A program made the translations under genes and the position numbers. 56,132 bases of DNA from Bacteroidota bacterium (lineage in GTDB: Bacteria; Bacteroidota; Bacteroidia; Bacteroidales; F082): contig JAERTD010000109.1 of the NCBI GenBank assembly GCA_016845175.1, positions 1 through 56,132 on the forward strand, in the 5' to 3' direction. The notes under the pieces are model-generated. The model made no database searches, was not told the DNA's origin, and was given only the letters and a program-made list of their open reading frames with translations. This document shows positions 1-9,090 of this stretch, piece by piece. How positions within the stretch are numbered: position 1 is the first letter of the stretch; each line of letters opens with the position of its first letter.

Positions 1-146
1 TAATTGAAAAAGTAAAAAATGCCATTACTGAAGTGGGCAAAGAAAACAACTACACCTATATTTTTGATGTGGGAACTGGCTCACTCGTATTTTATGAGAA
101 TGGTGATAACATCCTTCCCTTGGTAAAAACCAAATTAGGTATTTAA
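1..146 (+). CDS. OmpH/Skp-family periplasmic chaperone, 3' end only
   Basis: The window opens inside a plus-strand reading frame (codons in phase from base 3) that ends with TAA at 144-146. The visible 47 residues run from IEKVKNAITEVGKENNYTYI to a C-terminal VKTKLGI. This matches the C-terminal part of OmpH/Skp family proteins, where a long helix leads into a short strand with a 'YIFDVG..G.LVFY' pattern and a final 'D(I/L)(T/L)PLVKxKLGI'. Skp-like proteins are periplasmic trimeric holdases for outer-membrane proteins. The start and signal peptide lie outside the window. A strong terminator follows 28 bases after the stop. Confidence 0.75.
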   Translation, partial: IEKVKNAITEVGKENNYTYIFDVGTGSLVFYENGDNILPLVKTKLGI

Positions 147-173
147 GAAAACCCTAAGGAAACAATATAATGG

Positions 174-202
174 CCCTCGTCTGATCAGACGGGGGTTTTT
201 TT
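174..202 (+). terminator. Rho-independent terminator after the Skp-like gene
   Basis: CCC-T-CGTCT and AGACG-G-GGG form a stem closed by a GATC tetraloop, followed directly by seven T residues. It lies 28 bases after the stop of the Skp-like gene and in front of the convergent hexapeptide gene. Confidence 0.85.
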
Positions 203-246
203 ATGCCCATGAAGCAGGGTGAATAAAAGAGTGAAAGACGTCTGGT

Positions 247-765
247 TTATTCAGGGTCGTACCAGCTGGCGTACATATTGTAGTTGTTCGAAATCCTGTG
301 GATCTCACCTTCCAATAATGCTGTATCCACGGTTTTGATCTTTTTCGCAGGAACACCGGCATAGACACTTCCGGAGGAGACGACAGTATTTTTTGAAACC
401 ACTGCACCCGCTGCAATTACAGAATTGGACTCTACTACCACACCATCCATCAAAATGGCACCCATCCCAATCAGTACATTGTCGTGAATAGTACAACCGT
501 GTATAATAGCGCTGTGTGCGATGGACACATTATTACCAATGTTAACCGGTGCTTTCTGATAGGTGCAGTGGATCACCACAGCATCCTGTATGTTCACATT
601 GGTGCCTATTCTGATGCTATGAACATCACCGCGAACTACGGCATTAAACCATAAACTGCAATCATCACCCATGACAACATCTCCTGTGAGGGTTGCGTTG
701 TCAGCAATAAAACAATTCTTTCCCCATTTGGGCTTAATTCCTTTTACAGATCGAATAACAGGCAT
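247..765 (-). CDS. Gamma-carbonic-anhydrase-like hexapeptide repeat protein
   Basis: 172 residues, the usual size of the YrdA/PaaY/CamH-like gamma carbonic anhydrase group. The protein is almost entirely left-handed beta-helix repeats ([LIV]-G-x4), beginning around residue 18 (FIADNATLTGDVVMGDD). The VVRGD motif (43-47) is present. Three histidines, H66, H84 and H89, have the spacing expected of the zinc ligands. The acidic proton-transfer loop of archaeal Cam is absent, as in most bacterial homologues, so hydration of CO2 is possible but not certain; some relatives are acyl-CoA-linked or have no known activity. It lies 25 bases downstream of nadB on the same strand and is probably co-transcribed with it. 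Confidence 0.8.
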   Translation of the reverse strand: MPVIRSVKGIKPKWGKNCFIADNATLTGDVVMGDDCSLWFNAVVRGDVHSIRIGTNVNIQDAVVIHCTYQKAPVNIGNNVSIAHSAIIHGCTIHDNVLIGMGAILMDGVVVESNSVIAAGAVVSKNTVVSSGSVYAGVPAKKIKTVDTALLEGEIHRISNNYNMYASWYDPE

Positions 766-790
766 AATAAATCAATTAGTTGGTAGCAGT

Positions 791-2344
791 CTACCTATAG
801 TCAATAGTATAATGAAGTCCAATGCTTTCCTTTCTTTTCATGGCGAATTTGATCACCAGATAGGATACGTTGATCAGGTTTCTTAACTCACATATGTCGC
901 TGGAAATGATGGACCTGTTGTAGAGAGCCTCAGTTTCGCTATAGATGATCTCGAGTCGGCGAAGGGCTCTTTTTAAGCGTAAATCAGAACGGACAATACC
1001 CACATAATTGCTCATGATGGATTGGAGTTCTTTTTTGGATTGGGTAATTAAGATCATTTCCTCGTTGAGCTTCATCCCCTCAAAATCCCAATCAGGTACC
1101 TTGTCTTCATACGGTATTTTATCGATGTCTTTCACCACCTCAAGGGCTGCTCTGTGTGAAAAGACGGCAGATTCCAATAAGGAGTTGGATGCCAGTCGAT
1201 TGGCTCCATGAAGGCCTGTAGAAGCCACCTCTCCTGTGGCATAGAGGTTTTGTATACTGGTCCGTCCGTCTGCATCAGTTTTGATGCCTCCACAGGAATA
1301 ATGAGCAGCCGGAACCACAGGAATCATATCCTTGGTCATATCTATACCGATACTAAGGCATTTGGCGTAAATCTTTGGGAAATGGTTGATCATAGCTTCC
1401 TTTTCAAGATGTCTGGCATCCAGAAACACATGCTCGTCTCCCGAAAGTTTCATTTCATTATCAATGGCCCGGGCCACAATATCCCGAGGAGCCAGTGATT
1501 CCCTGGAATCGTATTTATGCATGAACAATTCCCCCTTTTTTGTTTTCAGTATGCCTCCTGCACCCCTCAAGGCCTCCGTAATGAGGAAGGAAGGGCGTTC
1601 TCCAGGGTGGTATAATGAAGTGGGGTGAAATTGTACAAATTCGAGTTTTTCAACCTGTGCTTTGGCACGGTAGGCCATGGCAATGCCGTCGCCTGAAGAT
1701 ACAGCCGGGTTGGTGGTGGTTTGATAAATATTACCAATGCCACCGGTGGCAATCATGGTGGTTTTAGCCAGCAGGGTTTCCACATGACCACTGGCTTTAT
1801 TCAGGGCATAAGCACCATAGCAAACAATATTGTTGTGTCGGCTTACTTCCATGCCCAAATGGTGCTGCGTGATCAGGTCGATGGCAAAATAATCTTCGAA
1901 AACCTCGATATTAGGGTGTTGCCTTACCCGCTCACTTAGTGCGCGTTGGATCTCAAATCCAGTGCTGTCTTTGTGGTGTAAAATGCGGTGTTCTGAATGC
2001 CCGCCTTCTTTTGCCAGAGCATATTTTCCGGTTTTTTCTTTGTCGAATTGTGTACCCCAGTCAATGAGCTCCTCAATACGTTCGGTGGATTCGGTAATGG
2101 TAATCCTGACAATATTCTCATCATTCAATCCAGCACCAGCACCCACGGTATCTTTGATATGTTTTTCATAATTATCCGGTGAATACATAACGGCGGCAAT
2201 TCCACCCTGAGCCACACTGGTGGCCGTGTCATCGAGATTTGTTTTTGAAAGCATACAAACCTTACCATGATCAGCGACTTTTAGAGCATAAATCAGCCCT
2301 GCCATTCCTGTTCCGATAACCAGATAATCAACTTTGTAACGCAT
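791..2344 (-). CDS. nadB: L-aspartate oxidase
   Basis: 517 residues. This flavoenzyme oxidises L-aspartate to iminoaspartate, the first step of de novo NAD synthesis, with oxygen or fumarate as electron acceptor. The N-terminal FAD-binding motif GTGMAG is at residues 11-16, and SVAQGGIAAV at 43-52 is typical of the succinate dehydrogenase/NadB family. The substrate-site segment EFVQFHPTSLYHPGERP lies around 235-251 and the TEALRGAGG loop around 256-264. The second FAD segment (ATGE..STGLHGANRLASNS) is intact, and a helical C-terminal domain follows. NadB rather than SdhA is supported by the length, the EFVQFHPT signature and the lack of sdhB/sdhC neighbours. nadA and nadC are not in the window. 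A poor -7-like sequence, TAACTTCG, lies about 20 bases upstream. Confidence 0.93.
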   Translation of the reverse strand: MRYKVDYLVIGTGMAGLIYALKVADHGKVCMLSKTNLDDTATSVAQGGIAAVMYSPDNYEKHIKDTVGAGAGLNDENIVRITITESTERIEELIDWGTQFDKEKTGKYALAKEGGHSEHRILHHKDSTGFEIQRALSERVRQHPNIEVFEDYFAIDLITQHHLGMEVSRHNNIVCYGAYALNKASGHVETLLAKTTMIATGGIGNIYQTTTNPAVSSGDGIAMAYRAKAQVEKLEFVQFHPTSLYHPGERPSFLITEALRGAGGILKTKKGELFMHKYDSRESLAPRDIVARAIDNEMKLSGDEHVFLDARHLEKEAMINHFPKIYAKCLSIGIDMTKDMIPVVPAAHYSCGGIKTDADGRTSIQNLYATGEVASTGLHGANRLASNSLLESAVFSHRAALEVVKDIDKIPYEDKVPDWDFEGMKLNEEMILITQSKKELQSIMSNYVGIVRSDLRLKRALRRLEIIYSETEALYNRSIISSDICELRNLINVSYLVIKFAMKRKESIGLHYTIDYR

Positions 2345-2443
2345 GAAAACAGTGTTTAGGCTGCGAAGTTAAGGATTCACCTGTCTTATTAAAACCTATC
2401 ATTCAAAAAGATCCTCTGAAAAATATCTGCTTCTTCAGCAATT

Positions 2444-3736
2444 CTAGAGATCGAGCAATGACTCAATGGGTGGTTTAGATCCGAAAAGCATGCGCTCAGG
2501 ATTTTCAAGCATTTCCTTCACTTTCACCAAAAAACCAACAGATTCTTTACCATCGATGATGCGGTGGTCGTAACTCATGGCGATATACATCATGGGATGG
2601 ATTTCGACTTTTCCATTAACCGCAATGGGTCTTTCAACGATATTGTGCATGCCTAAAATCGCACTTTGGGGAGGATTCAGAATCGGGGTCGACATCATAG
2701 AGCCAAAAACACCACCATTGGTAATGGTAAAATTACCGCCGGTCATCTCTTCAAGACTGATTTTATTGTCGCGTGCCTTGATAGCCAATTCCTTGATTTT
2801 TCTTTCAATCTCAGCCAATGAAAGCATTTCAGCATTACGGATAACCGGAACAACCAGACCTTTAGGTGCACTTACAGCAATACTTACATCCACATAATCG
2901 AAACTGATCATTTCATCACCATCAATTTGTGAGTTGATTTGAGGGAAAAACTGCATAGCCTCTGTCACTGCCTTGGTAAAGAAGGACATAAATCCAAGCC
3001 CAATATTGTGTTTTTCTTTAAAGGCCTCTTTGTATTGCTTGCGGATATTCATGATTGGGGTCATATTAACCTCATTAAAGGTGGTCAACATGGCCGTTTC
3101 ATTTTTAACAGATACCAATCGCTGGGCCAGCTTTTTCCTGAGCATGCTCATGCCTTTTTTATGGCTTTCACGGCTTCCTGTCCAATGGTTTATTGCCTGT
3201 GGGCTTTGAGTTCCCGATGCAGTAGTTGCAGGACTGGTTTGATCGGCATAAAAGGTAATGTCTTTTTTGTTAAATCGATGGTGTTTAACAGCTTCAAGCA
3301 AAGCCTCCTCTGATAAATTCTTTTCTTTGGCTAGTTTTCGGGCCAAAGGTGACAAATGAAGACCAAGATCAGCCTCATCAGTGGTCACTCTTTCAGCAGA
3401 CTTGACTTCAGTTTTTTCTTCCACGATTGCTTTGTCTGCTTCCACGGACGTATCAGCAGCAACAGCATCTTTGCCAGAAGTTTCAGCCTGAGTCCCTTGT
3501 GCCTCGCTGTCAATTTGAGCAATAACGGATCCTACTTCAACGGTATCTCCTTCTTCTGCCTGAATGGATATCTTTCCGGATTCTGTAGCGGCCACGCTGA
3601 TGGTTGCCTTGTCAGAATCAATTTCCACGATATCCTGATCCTTTTCAACTTGTTCTCCGTTATTAACCAACCAACTCGCTATCTGAACTTCTGTGATGGA
3701 TTCACCGGGACTGGGTACTATAATGTCAACTTGCAT
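2444..3736 (-). CDS. sucB: 2-oxoglutarate dehydrogenase E2, dihydrolipoamide succinyltransferase
   Basis: 430 residues. This is the core acyltransferase of the 2-oxoglutarate dehydrogenase complex, which moves the succinyl group from lipoamide to CoA in the TCA cycle. A lipoyl domain covers residues 1-76, with the lipoylation lysine K43 in EIDSDKATI. An Ala/Glu/Thr-rich linker follows (78-122), then a peripheral subunit-binding domain (about 125-165, [14 protein letters not shown]). The catalytic domain runs from about 188 to 430 and contains the active-site motif DHRIIDG (H391, D395). It starts 12 bases after the E1 gene in the same direction, so the two form an operon. No E3 (lpd) gene is present here. 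Confidence 0.95.
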   Translation of the reverse strand: MQVDIIVPSPGESITEVQIASWLVNNGEQVEKDQDIVEIDSDKATISVAATESGKISIQAEEGDTVEVGSVIAQIDSEAQGTQAETSGKDAVAADTSVEADKAIVEEKTEVKSAERVTTDEADLGLHLSPLARKLAKEKNLSEEALLEAVKHHRFNKKDITFYADQTSPATTASGTQSPQAINHWTGSRESHKKGMSMLRKKLAQRLVSVKNETAMLTTFNEVNMTPIMNIRKQYKEAFKEKHNIGLGFMSFFTKAVTEAMQFFPQINSQIDGDEMISFDYVDVSIAVSAPKGLVVPVIRNAEMLSLAEIERKIKELAIKARDNKISLEEMTGGNFTITNGGVFGSMMSTPILNPPQSAILGMHNIVERPIAVNGKVEIHPMMYIAMSYDHRIIDGKESVGFLVKVKEMLENPERMLFGSKPPIESLLDL

Positions 3737-3748
3737 GATTGAATGGGT

Positions 3749-6601
3749 TTATTTCAGGGGTTTAACACCTGAGTGGAACTTACTATCCATATTTTTTATA
3801 TTCAGGGTTTCCAGCTCGCGCTCAAAGGCTTCCCTTTGGTTGCCGATGCATGCCATTTTGCATTCTTCAGCAATGAAGGGACAGTCGCATTCATCAAAAA
3901 CCTTGTCGAGTATTTTTTGTTGTCGAACCACATGGAATTTTGGGGATCCGGTGGCCGGACTGCCGCTGGGTGGTCTGGCAATTACCTTGATGGGTATATC
4001 TGGTACCAGGGTTTTGTGGATAAACTCCCAGGATCCCATATTGGCAGGTTCTTCCTGTGCCCAGATGTAGTTCTTTATCTGGCTGTATTTCTTAAGCAAG
4101 GACTTGAGTTGTTTGTGTGGAAAAGGATATAATTGTTCAACACGGATTAGTGCCACCTGATCCGCACCCAATTTCTCCCGCTCTGCCAATAAATCATAAT
4201 AGATTTTTCCTGTACACAACACCATCTTGTTGGTATTTTCAGGATTGGCATTTTCGTCATCAATTATTTCCTGGAAACCACCTTTTGTATAACTGCTTAT
4301 GGGTGATATACATTTGGGGTGTCGCAACAAACTCTTGGGTGTGAAGTTGATGAGCGGTTTTCTGAAATCACGCTTCAGCTGCCTCCTGAGCATATGGAAG
4401 AAATTGGCAGGCGTGCTGCAATTGGTAATCTGCATATTTAAATCAGCGGCCAAAATCAGGAATCGTTCCATACGTGCACTGGAGTGTTCCGGTCCCTGGC
4501 CTTCATAACCATGGGGTAGTAATACCACCAGGTCGCTCATCACATTCCACTTATCTTCGGCACTGCTGACAAATTGGTCAAAAATAATTTGAGCACCATT
4601 GGCAAAATCACCAAATTGTGCTTCCCATATGGTCAGAGCATAAGGGGAAGCCAGTGAGTATCCGTATTCGAATCCCAGTACACCATACTCCGATAGTAAA
4701 GAGTTGTACACGTCGAACTGCGCCTGCGTGTCGCTGATATGGTTTAAGGGTACATATTCCTCTTCTGTATTGTCGATGCGTAACACCGAATGGCGATGTG
4801 AAAAGGTGCCTCTACCTGAATCCTGACCACTCAGACGCACCGGAATGCCTTCCTGCAGTAGGGTTCCATAAGCAAGTAATTCACCCATGGCCCAGTCGGT
4901 GGTTCCTTTTTCAAACACCATGTCTTTTCGCTGCTGCTGCAACCTGACCGTCTTTCTGAAAAACTCCTTGTCTTCTGGCAGGGTGCAAATCTTTTCAGCC
5001 ACGTTCAATAGTGCATTCTTAGTAACGGAAGTGCTTGGTGATTTGTCAAAATCTTCTGGATCAGCCCTTTTTATTTTTTTCCAGGTTTCTCCAAGGAAAT
5101 TATCTATGCCAACTTTGTTTGATGACTTTGCTTTTTCCAGCTCAGTATCCAGTTTTTCAAGAAAGGCCTTTTCTTCTGTATCACAATCCTTTTGAGTGAC
5201 CACTCCTTTATCCAGCAGATGTTTTTTGTAAATCTGGTAAGGATCAGGATGTTTTTCAATGAGTTTGTAAAGGGTAGGCTGAGTGAAACGAGGTTCGTCA
5301 CCCTCATTATGTCCGTATTTACGATAGCTCAAGATGTCAATGAATACATCTTTATGGAAGGTATTCCTGAATTCTACGGCCATTTGAATGCTGTATACCA
5401 GGGCCTCAGGGTCATCGCCATTCACATGAAATACCGGTGACAGTGTGGTTTTGGCGATATCGGTACAATAAGTGCTGGAACGTGCATCCAGGTAATCGGT
5501 GGTAAACCCAATCTGATTATTTACTACCAAATGAATGGTGCCGCCTGTTTTATAGCCTTTCAGATCTTGCATCTGGATGACTTCATAGACCACACCCTGA
5601 CCAGCAATGGAAGCATCTCCATGGATTAAAATGGGAACAATTTTGTTGTGCTCACCCTTGTATTTGTCATCAATTTTAGCACGCGTGATGCCTTCTACCA
5701 CCGGGTCCACAGCTTCAAGATGGGATGGGTTGGGGGCCAGTGTGAATTTTACGATTTCTCCACCACTGGTTTTACGGTCAATGGTATAGCCCAAATGGTA
5801 TTTCACATCACCCAACAAACCGGCATCGTCGTATTCTACACCTTGAAATTCTGAAAAGATTTCTTCAAAAGGTTTCCTGAGGACATTGGCCAAAACATTC
5901 AATCGTCCCCTGTGAGGCATGCCAATAATAAATTCTTCAACACCCAGTTCAGATCCTCTTTCCATGATCGCCTCAAGTGCAGGAATAAGTGATTCGGCAC
6001 CTTCCAGGGAAAAACGCTTTTGACCAGGAAACTTTTTCTGTAGGAATTTCTCAAAGAAAACGGCCCGTTTCAGCTTTTCCAGTATATATCGTTTCTCTTC
6101 CTTGCTATAATTGGGTTGGTTTCTTGTACTTTCAAAGCGGTTTTGTAACCACTTAACAATTTCTTGATCCCGAATAAATAAGTATTCCACACCAATGGAG
6201 CGGCAATAGGTTTCATTGAGAAAACTGATGATGTCCTTTAATTTGGCCTGTCCAATGCCCAACTCATGCCCGGCATGAAAGGTTCTTTCCAGGTCTTTCT
6301 TTTCAAGACCCATATGTTGGATGTCCAGACTTGGTTTGTATTCCCGCCTTTTGCGAACCGGATTCGTTTTGGTAAACAAATGTCCTCTTCTCCGGTAGTC
6401 GTTGATCAGATTAATTACTTTAAACTCATCGGAAGCAGTGCCCGAGCTGGCAGCTGTTGGAAAAGTCTGTAGTGCAAAATCAAACCCGGAAAAAAACCTG
6501 GCCCAGGCAGGATCGATGCTTGAGGCATCTTCTTTGTATTGTTCATACAACTCCTCAATTACCGCCGGCTCAGTACTGTTAATAAAATCAATAGGATCCA
6601 T
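3749..6601 (-). CDS. sucA: 2-oxoglutarate dehydrogenase E1 component, with a Cys-rich C-terminal tail
   Basis: 950 residues, close to E. coli SucA (933). This thiamine-diphosphate enzyme decarboxylates 2-oxoglutarate and succinylates the E2 lipoyl group. The N-terminal E2-contact segment (EELYEQYKEDASSIDPAWARFF, 16-37) is present. The active-site region includes GMPHRGRLNVL (H230). The diphosphate/Mg segment HGDASIAGQGVVYE spans 327-340 and NNQIGFTTD 361-369. The C-terminal transketolase-like domain ends with RPPSGSPATGS and KFHVVRQQ, where most relatives finish. Here about 45 more residues follow, with cysteines C905, C907, C914 and C918; this tail is discussed as a finding. A -7 promoter element lies about 20 bases upstream of the ATG. 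Confidence 0.95.
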   Translation of the reverse strand: MDPIDFINSTEPAVIEELYEQYKEDASSIDPAWARFFSGFDFALQTFPTAASSGTASDEFKVINLINDYRRRGHLFTKTNPVRKRREYKPSLDIQHMGLEKKDLERTFHAGHELGIGQAKLKDIISFLNETYCRSIGVEYLFIRDQEIVKWLQNRFESTRNQPNYSKEEKRYILEKLKRAVFFEKFLQKKFPGQKRFSLEGAESLIPALEAIMERGSELGVEEFIIGMPHRGRLNVLANVLRKPFEEIFSEFQGVEYDDAGLLGDVKYHLGYTIDRKTSGGEIVKFTLAPNPSHLEAVDPVVEGITRAKIDDKYKGEHNKIVPILIHGDASIAGQGVVYEVIQMQDLKGYKTGGTIHLVVNNQIGFTTDYLDARSSTYCTDIAKTTLSPVFHVNGDDPEALVYSIQMAVEFRNTFHKDVFIDILSYRKYGHNEGDEPRFTQPTLYKLIEKHPDPYQIYKKHLLDKGVVTQKDCDTEEKAFLEKLDTELEKAKSSNKVGIDNFLGETWKKIKRADPEDFDKSPSTSVTKNALLNVAEKICTLPEDKEFFRKTVRLQQQRKDMVFEKGTTDWAMGELLAYGTLLQEGIPVRLSGQDSGRGTFSHRHSVLRIDNTEEEYVPLNHISDTQAQFDVYNSLLSEYGVLGFEYGYSLASPYALTIWEAQFGDFANGAQIIFDQFVSSAEDKWNVMSDLVVLLPHGYEGQGPEHSSARMERFLILAADLNMQITNCSTPANFFHMLRRQLKRDFRKPLINFTPKSLLRHPKCISPISSYTKGGFQEIIDDENANPENTNKMVLCTGKIYYDLLAEREKLGADQVALIRVEQLYPFPHKQLKSLLKKYSQIKNYIWAQEEPANMGSWEFIHKTLVPDIPIKVIARPPSGSPATGSPKFHVVRQQKILDKVFDECDCPFIAEECKMACIGNQREAFERELETLNIKNMDSKFHSGVKPLK

Positions 6602-6623
6602 TATTATTGCTGAAGGTGGGTTG

Positions 6624-6631
6624 CAAAATTA
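6624..6631 (-). promoter_or_regulatory. -7 promoter element (TAATTTTG) for sucA-sucB
   Basis: Minus-strand TAATTTTG matches the Bacteroidota consensus TAnnTTTG and ends 22 bases before the sucA ATG, predicting a leader of about 18 nt. No clear -33 TTG box was found. Confidence 0.55.
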
Positions 6632-6692
6632 GTAAATAATTGACCGATAATGTTTATTTAGAATCAATAAAAATAACATAAGAGAAAATAAA

Positions 6693-6718
6693 AAAACCTG
6701 ACCATAAGATCAGGTTTT
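6693..6718 (-). terminator. Terminator of the ferredoxin gene
   Basis: AAAACCTGA and TCAGGTTTT pair across an 8-base loop, with a further T-run on the minus strand. It lies about 20 bases beyond the ferredoxin stop and before the sucA promoter, so the ferredoxin gene is likely a monocistronic unit separate from sucAB. Confidence 0.75.
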
Positions 6719-6736
6719 AAAATCTTCTTTACAAAT

Positions 6737-6904
6737 CTACTCTGGGTGGATTGCTTCAACTGGGCAAACATCTGCACAAGCACCACAATCAGTACATAAA
6801 TCAGGATCGATTACATAGATATCACCTTCAGAGATTGCTTCAACTGGACATTCGTCGATACATGTACCACAAGCTGTACAGTCGTCATTGATTTTATAAG
6901 CCAT
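6737..6904 (-). CDS. 2[4Fe-4S] bacterial-type ferredoxin
   Basis: 55 residues, below usual ORF size cut-offs but unmistakable. The protein starts MAYKINDDCTACGTCIDECP and contains two CxxCxxCxxxCP motifs: C9, C12, C15, C19 and C37, C40, C43, C47. This is the classical clostridial-type low-potential electron carrier in the cytoplasm. It sits back to back with korA-korB (335 bases away) and is the obvious electron acceptor candidate for 2-oxoglutarate:ferredoxin oxidoreductase. It has its own -7 element upstream (6938-6945) and its own terminator. The partner assignment is an inference from position. Confidence 0.95.
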   Translation of the reverse strand: MAYKINDDCTACGTCIDECPVEAISEGDIYVIDPDLCTDCGACADVCPVEAIHPE

Positions 6905-6937
6905 AATAAATTGATTTTAAGTTAAGCAAATAATGGG

Positions 6938-6945
6938 CAAATATA
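6938..6945 (-). promoter_or_regulatory. -7 promoter element (TATATTTG) for the ferredoxin gene
   Basis: Minus-strand TATATTTG fits TAnnTTTG and ends 33 bases before the ferredoxin ATG. Confidence 0.5.
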
Positions 6946-7208
6946 TAGATATTGTTCAATGTGTTAAACGAAAAAACATATTTTTTACCAGTCTAAATAA
7001 ACGATCATTGGCCAGAGGCTCTACAGTAATTCCGCTATTTATAATTTAGTCTTTATAAAATTAGCATCATCTTCAGCTGAGGAAGTATGGATTCGGAAAC
7101 TTACTTTGTTAATAACCAGTGGAATATAGCGCTATATATGGCTTCCAAGCTCTTAATTTTAATTTGAAAAAAACCGCTTTTTGGTATGCAATCGATTGAT
7201 AATAAAAG

Positions 7209-7216
7209 TAATTTTG
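7209..7216 (+). promoter_or_regulatory. -7 promoter element (TAATTTTG) for korA-korB
   Basis: TAATTTTG fits the TAnnTTTG consensus and ends 22 bases before the korA ATG. The upstream -33 region has no well-spaced TTG. Confidence 0.55.
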
Positions 7217-7238
7217 CTTCGATATTAACTCATTAAAT

Positions 7239-9086
7239 ATGGTTAGCACAAAAGATAAAGTAGTTGAATTAGAGCATGCGGTAATTCGTTTTGCCGGTGA
7301 CTCTGGGGATGGAATGCAGTTGACAGGAAATTTGTTTTCTGATTCAACCGCCTTTGCAGGAAATGACTTCGCCACTTTTCCTGATTATCCAGCAGAAATA
7401 AGAGCCCCTCAGGGGACAGTAGCAGGTGTTTCCGGTTTTCAAATTCATTTTGGTCAAACCAATATCCACACCTCCGGGGATTTGGCAGACGTGTTAATTG
7501 CCATGAACCCGGCATCCTTAAAGGCCAATATGAACTGGATCACCAATGAAGCTATTATCATTGTCGATACAGATGCCTTTATAGAAAAGAATTTGGTAAA
7601 AGCAGGGTATGAAAGCGATCCGACTATTGATGGTAGCCTTAATGGCCACCTGGTGGTTAGTGCTCCTATTAGTACACTCACCAAAGAAGCCGTTAGGGAA
7701 TTGGATCTGGACAATAAAAGTGCACAGAAATCCAAGAATATGTTTGCTCTGGGGATAGTATTTTATATGTTCAACAGGGATTTCAAACAAACTTTTAGTT
7801 TTTTTGAGGAAAAATTTAAGAAGAATCAACTGATTGTTGATGCCAATAAAAGGGTGTTAACAGCCGGATATCATTTTGCACATACCATTGAAGCTTTTGC
7901 CAACACATTTGTGGTTGAGCCTGCGCCTCTTGAAAAAGGACTGTATAGAAATGTTACTGGTAACCTGGCAACTGCCTGGGGTTTGTTGGCTGCTGCCGAA
8001 AGATCCGGACGTAATTTGTTTTTAGGTTCCTATCCCATAACACCGGCCTCAGAAATCTTACAGGAATTATCCCGGCACAAACAGTTTTCTTCTGTGGCCT
8101 TCCAGGCTGAGGATGAAATTGCCGGTATCGTATCTACTATCGGTGCCAGTTATGCTGGTGCCATACCTGTAACCACCACATCAGGTCCTGGATTGTCACT
8201 CAAAAGTGAAGCCATCGGATTGGCAGTGATGATGGAATTGCCCATAGTTATTGTGGATGTTCAAAGAGGTGGTCCTTCAACCGGACTTCCCACTAAGTCT
8301 GAGCAGTCTGACTTGATGCAAGCCTTATACGGAAGAAATGGTGAGGCCCCGGTAATTGTTATGGCAGCTCAAAGTTCAGCGGATTGTTTCTATGCGGCCT
8401 ATGAAGCCACCAAGCTTTCTGTTGAATTAATGACACCTGTAATTCTGTTGACCGACGGATCTCTGGCCAATGGTTCCGAGGTCTTTAAAATTCCAAGGGT
8501 TGCTGATCTTCCTGAAATTACCCCTCCTGTGGTTGAAGCCAACGATCCTGATTACCAGCCTTACAAAAGGGATCCGGAAACACTGGCAAGAAGATGGGCA
8601 CTACCGGGCACTGAAGGCTTGAGACATCGTATCGGTGGGTTGGAAAAAGAAAATGGGTCAGGAAATGTATCCCATGATCCATTGAACCACCAATTGATGA
8701 GCGAAATTCGTGAAGAAAAAGTCGAACGTGTAGCCAAACATATTCCTGAACTTGAGATTATTGGTGAGGATGAAGGAGAATTGCTCGTTGTAGGATGGGG
8801 TGGCACCTATGGTGTGATGCTCACTGCATTGGAGAAAATGAGAGAAGAAGGCAAAAAAGTAAGTATGGCCCACTTCAAACATATCAAACCCTTACCATCC
8901 AATACAGAAGAAGTGCTGTCGAGGTTTAAGAAAATCATTGTTTGTGAGATAAACCTTGGTCAGTTCGTCAATTATTTAAGGATGCGTTTTCCAGGTATTG
9001 AGTTCCTGCAGTTCAACAAAATCCAGGGCTTACCCTTCCTGGTTGGAGAGTTAAAAGAAAAATTTGAGGCCCTATTAAACGAATAA
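7239..9086 (+). CDS. korA: 2-oxoglutarate:ferredoxin oxidoreductase, fused gamma-alpha subunit
   Basis: 615 residues. With KorB it oxidatively decarboxylates 2-oxoglutarate to succinyl-CoA with reduction of ferredoxin; the reaction is reversible in organisms using the reductive TCA cycle. Residues 1-190 form the gamma (2-oxoacid:acceptor oxidoreductase catalytic) domain, including RFAGDSGDGMQLTGNLF near residue 17. From about 220 the alpha (pyrimidine-binding) domain begins, with GNLATAWGLLAAAERS, then SYPITPASEILQEL and TTTSGPGLSLKSEAIGLAVM. The gamma-alpha fusion of about 600 residues is the form called KorA in aerobes and Bacteroidota. Related enzymes use other 2-oxoacids, so the substrate is assigned by family resemblance. 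The korB start follows four bases after the stop. Confidence 0.9.
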   Translation: MVSTKDKVVELEHAVIRFAGDSGDGMQLTGNLFSDSTAFAGNDFATFPDYPAEIRAPQGTVAGVSGFQIHFGQTNIHTSGDLADVLIAMNPASLKANMNWITNEAIIIVDTDAFIEKNLVKAGYESDPTIDGSLNGHLVVSAPISTLTKEAVRELDLDNKSAQKSKNMFALGIVFYMFNRDFKQTFSFFEEKFKKNQLIVDANKRVLTAGYHFAHTIEAFANTFVVEPAPLEKGLYRNVTGNLATAWGLLAAAERSGRNLFLGSYPITPASEILQELSRHKQFSSVAFQAEDEIAGIVSTIGASYAGAIPVTTTSGPGLSLKSEAIGLAVMMELPIVIVDVQRGGPSTGLPTKSEQSDLMQALYGRNGEAPVIVMAAQSSADCFYAAYEATKLSVELMTPVILLTDGSLANGSEVFKIPRVADLPEITPPVVEANDPDYQPYKRDPETLARRWALPGTEGLRHRIGGLEKENGSGNVSHDPLNHQLMSEIREEKVERVAKHIPELEIIGEDEGELLVVGWGGTYGVMLTALEKMREEGKKVSMAHFKHIKPLPSNTEEVLSRFKKIIVCEINLGQFVNYLRMRFPGIEFLQFNKIQGLPFLVGELKEKFEALLNE

Positions 9087-9090
9087 TATC

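Larger units (their letters stand above)
6905..7238. other. 334-bp divergent control region between ferredoxin and korA
   Basis: No open reading frame or RNA gene was recognised. The stretch is AT-rich and holds one recognisable -7 element facing each way: 6938-6945 on the minus strand for the ferredoxin gene, and 7209-7216 on the plus strand for korA. No convincing long inverted repeat that would suggest a shared operator was found. Confidence 0.6.
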
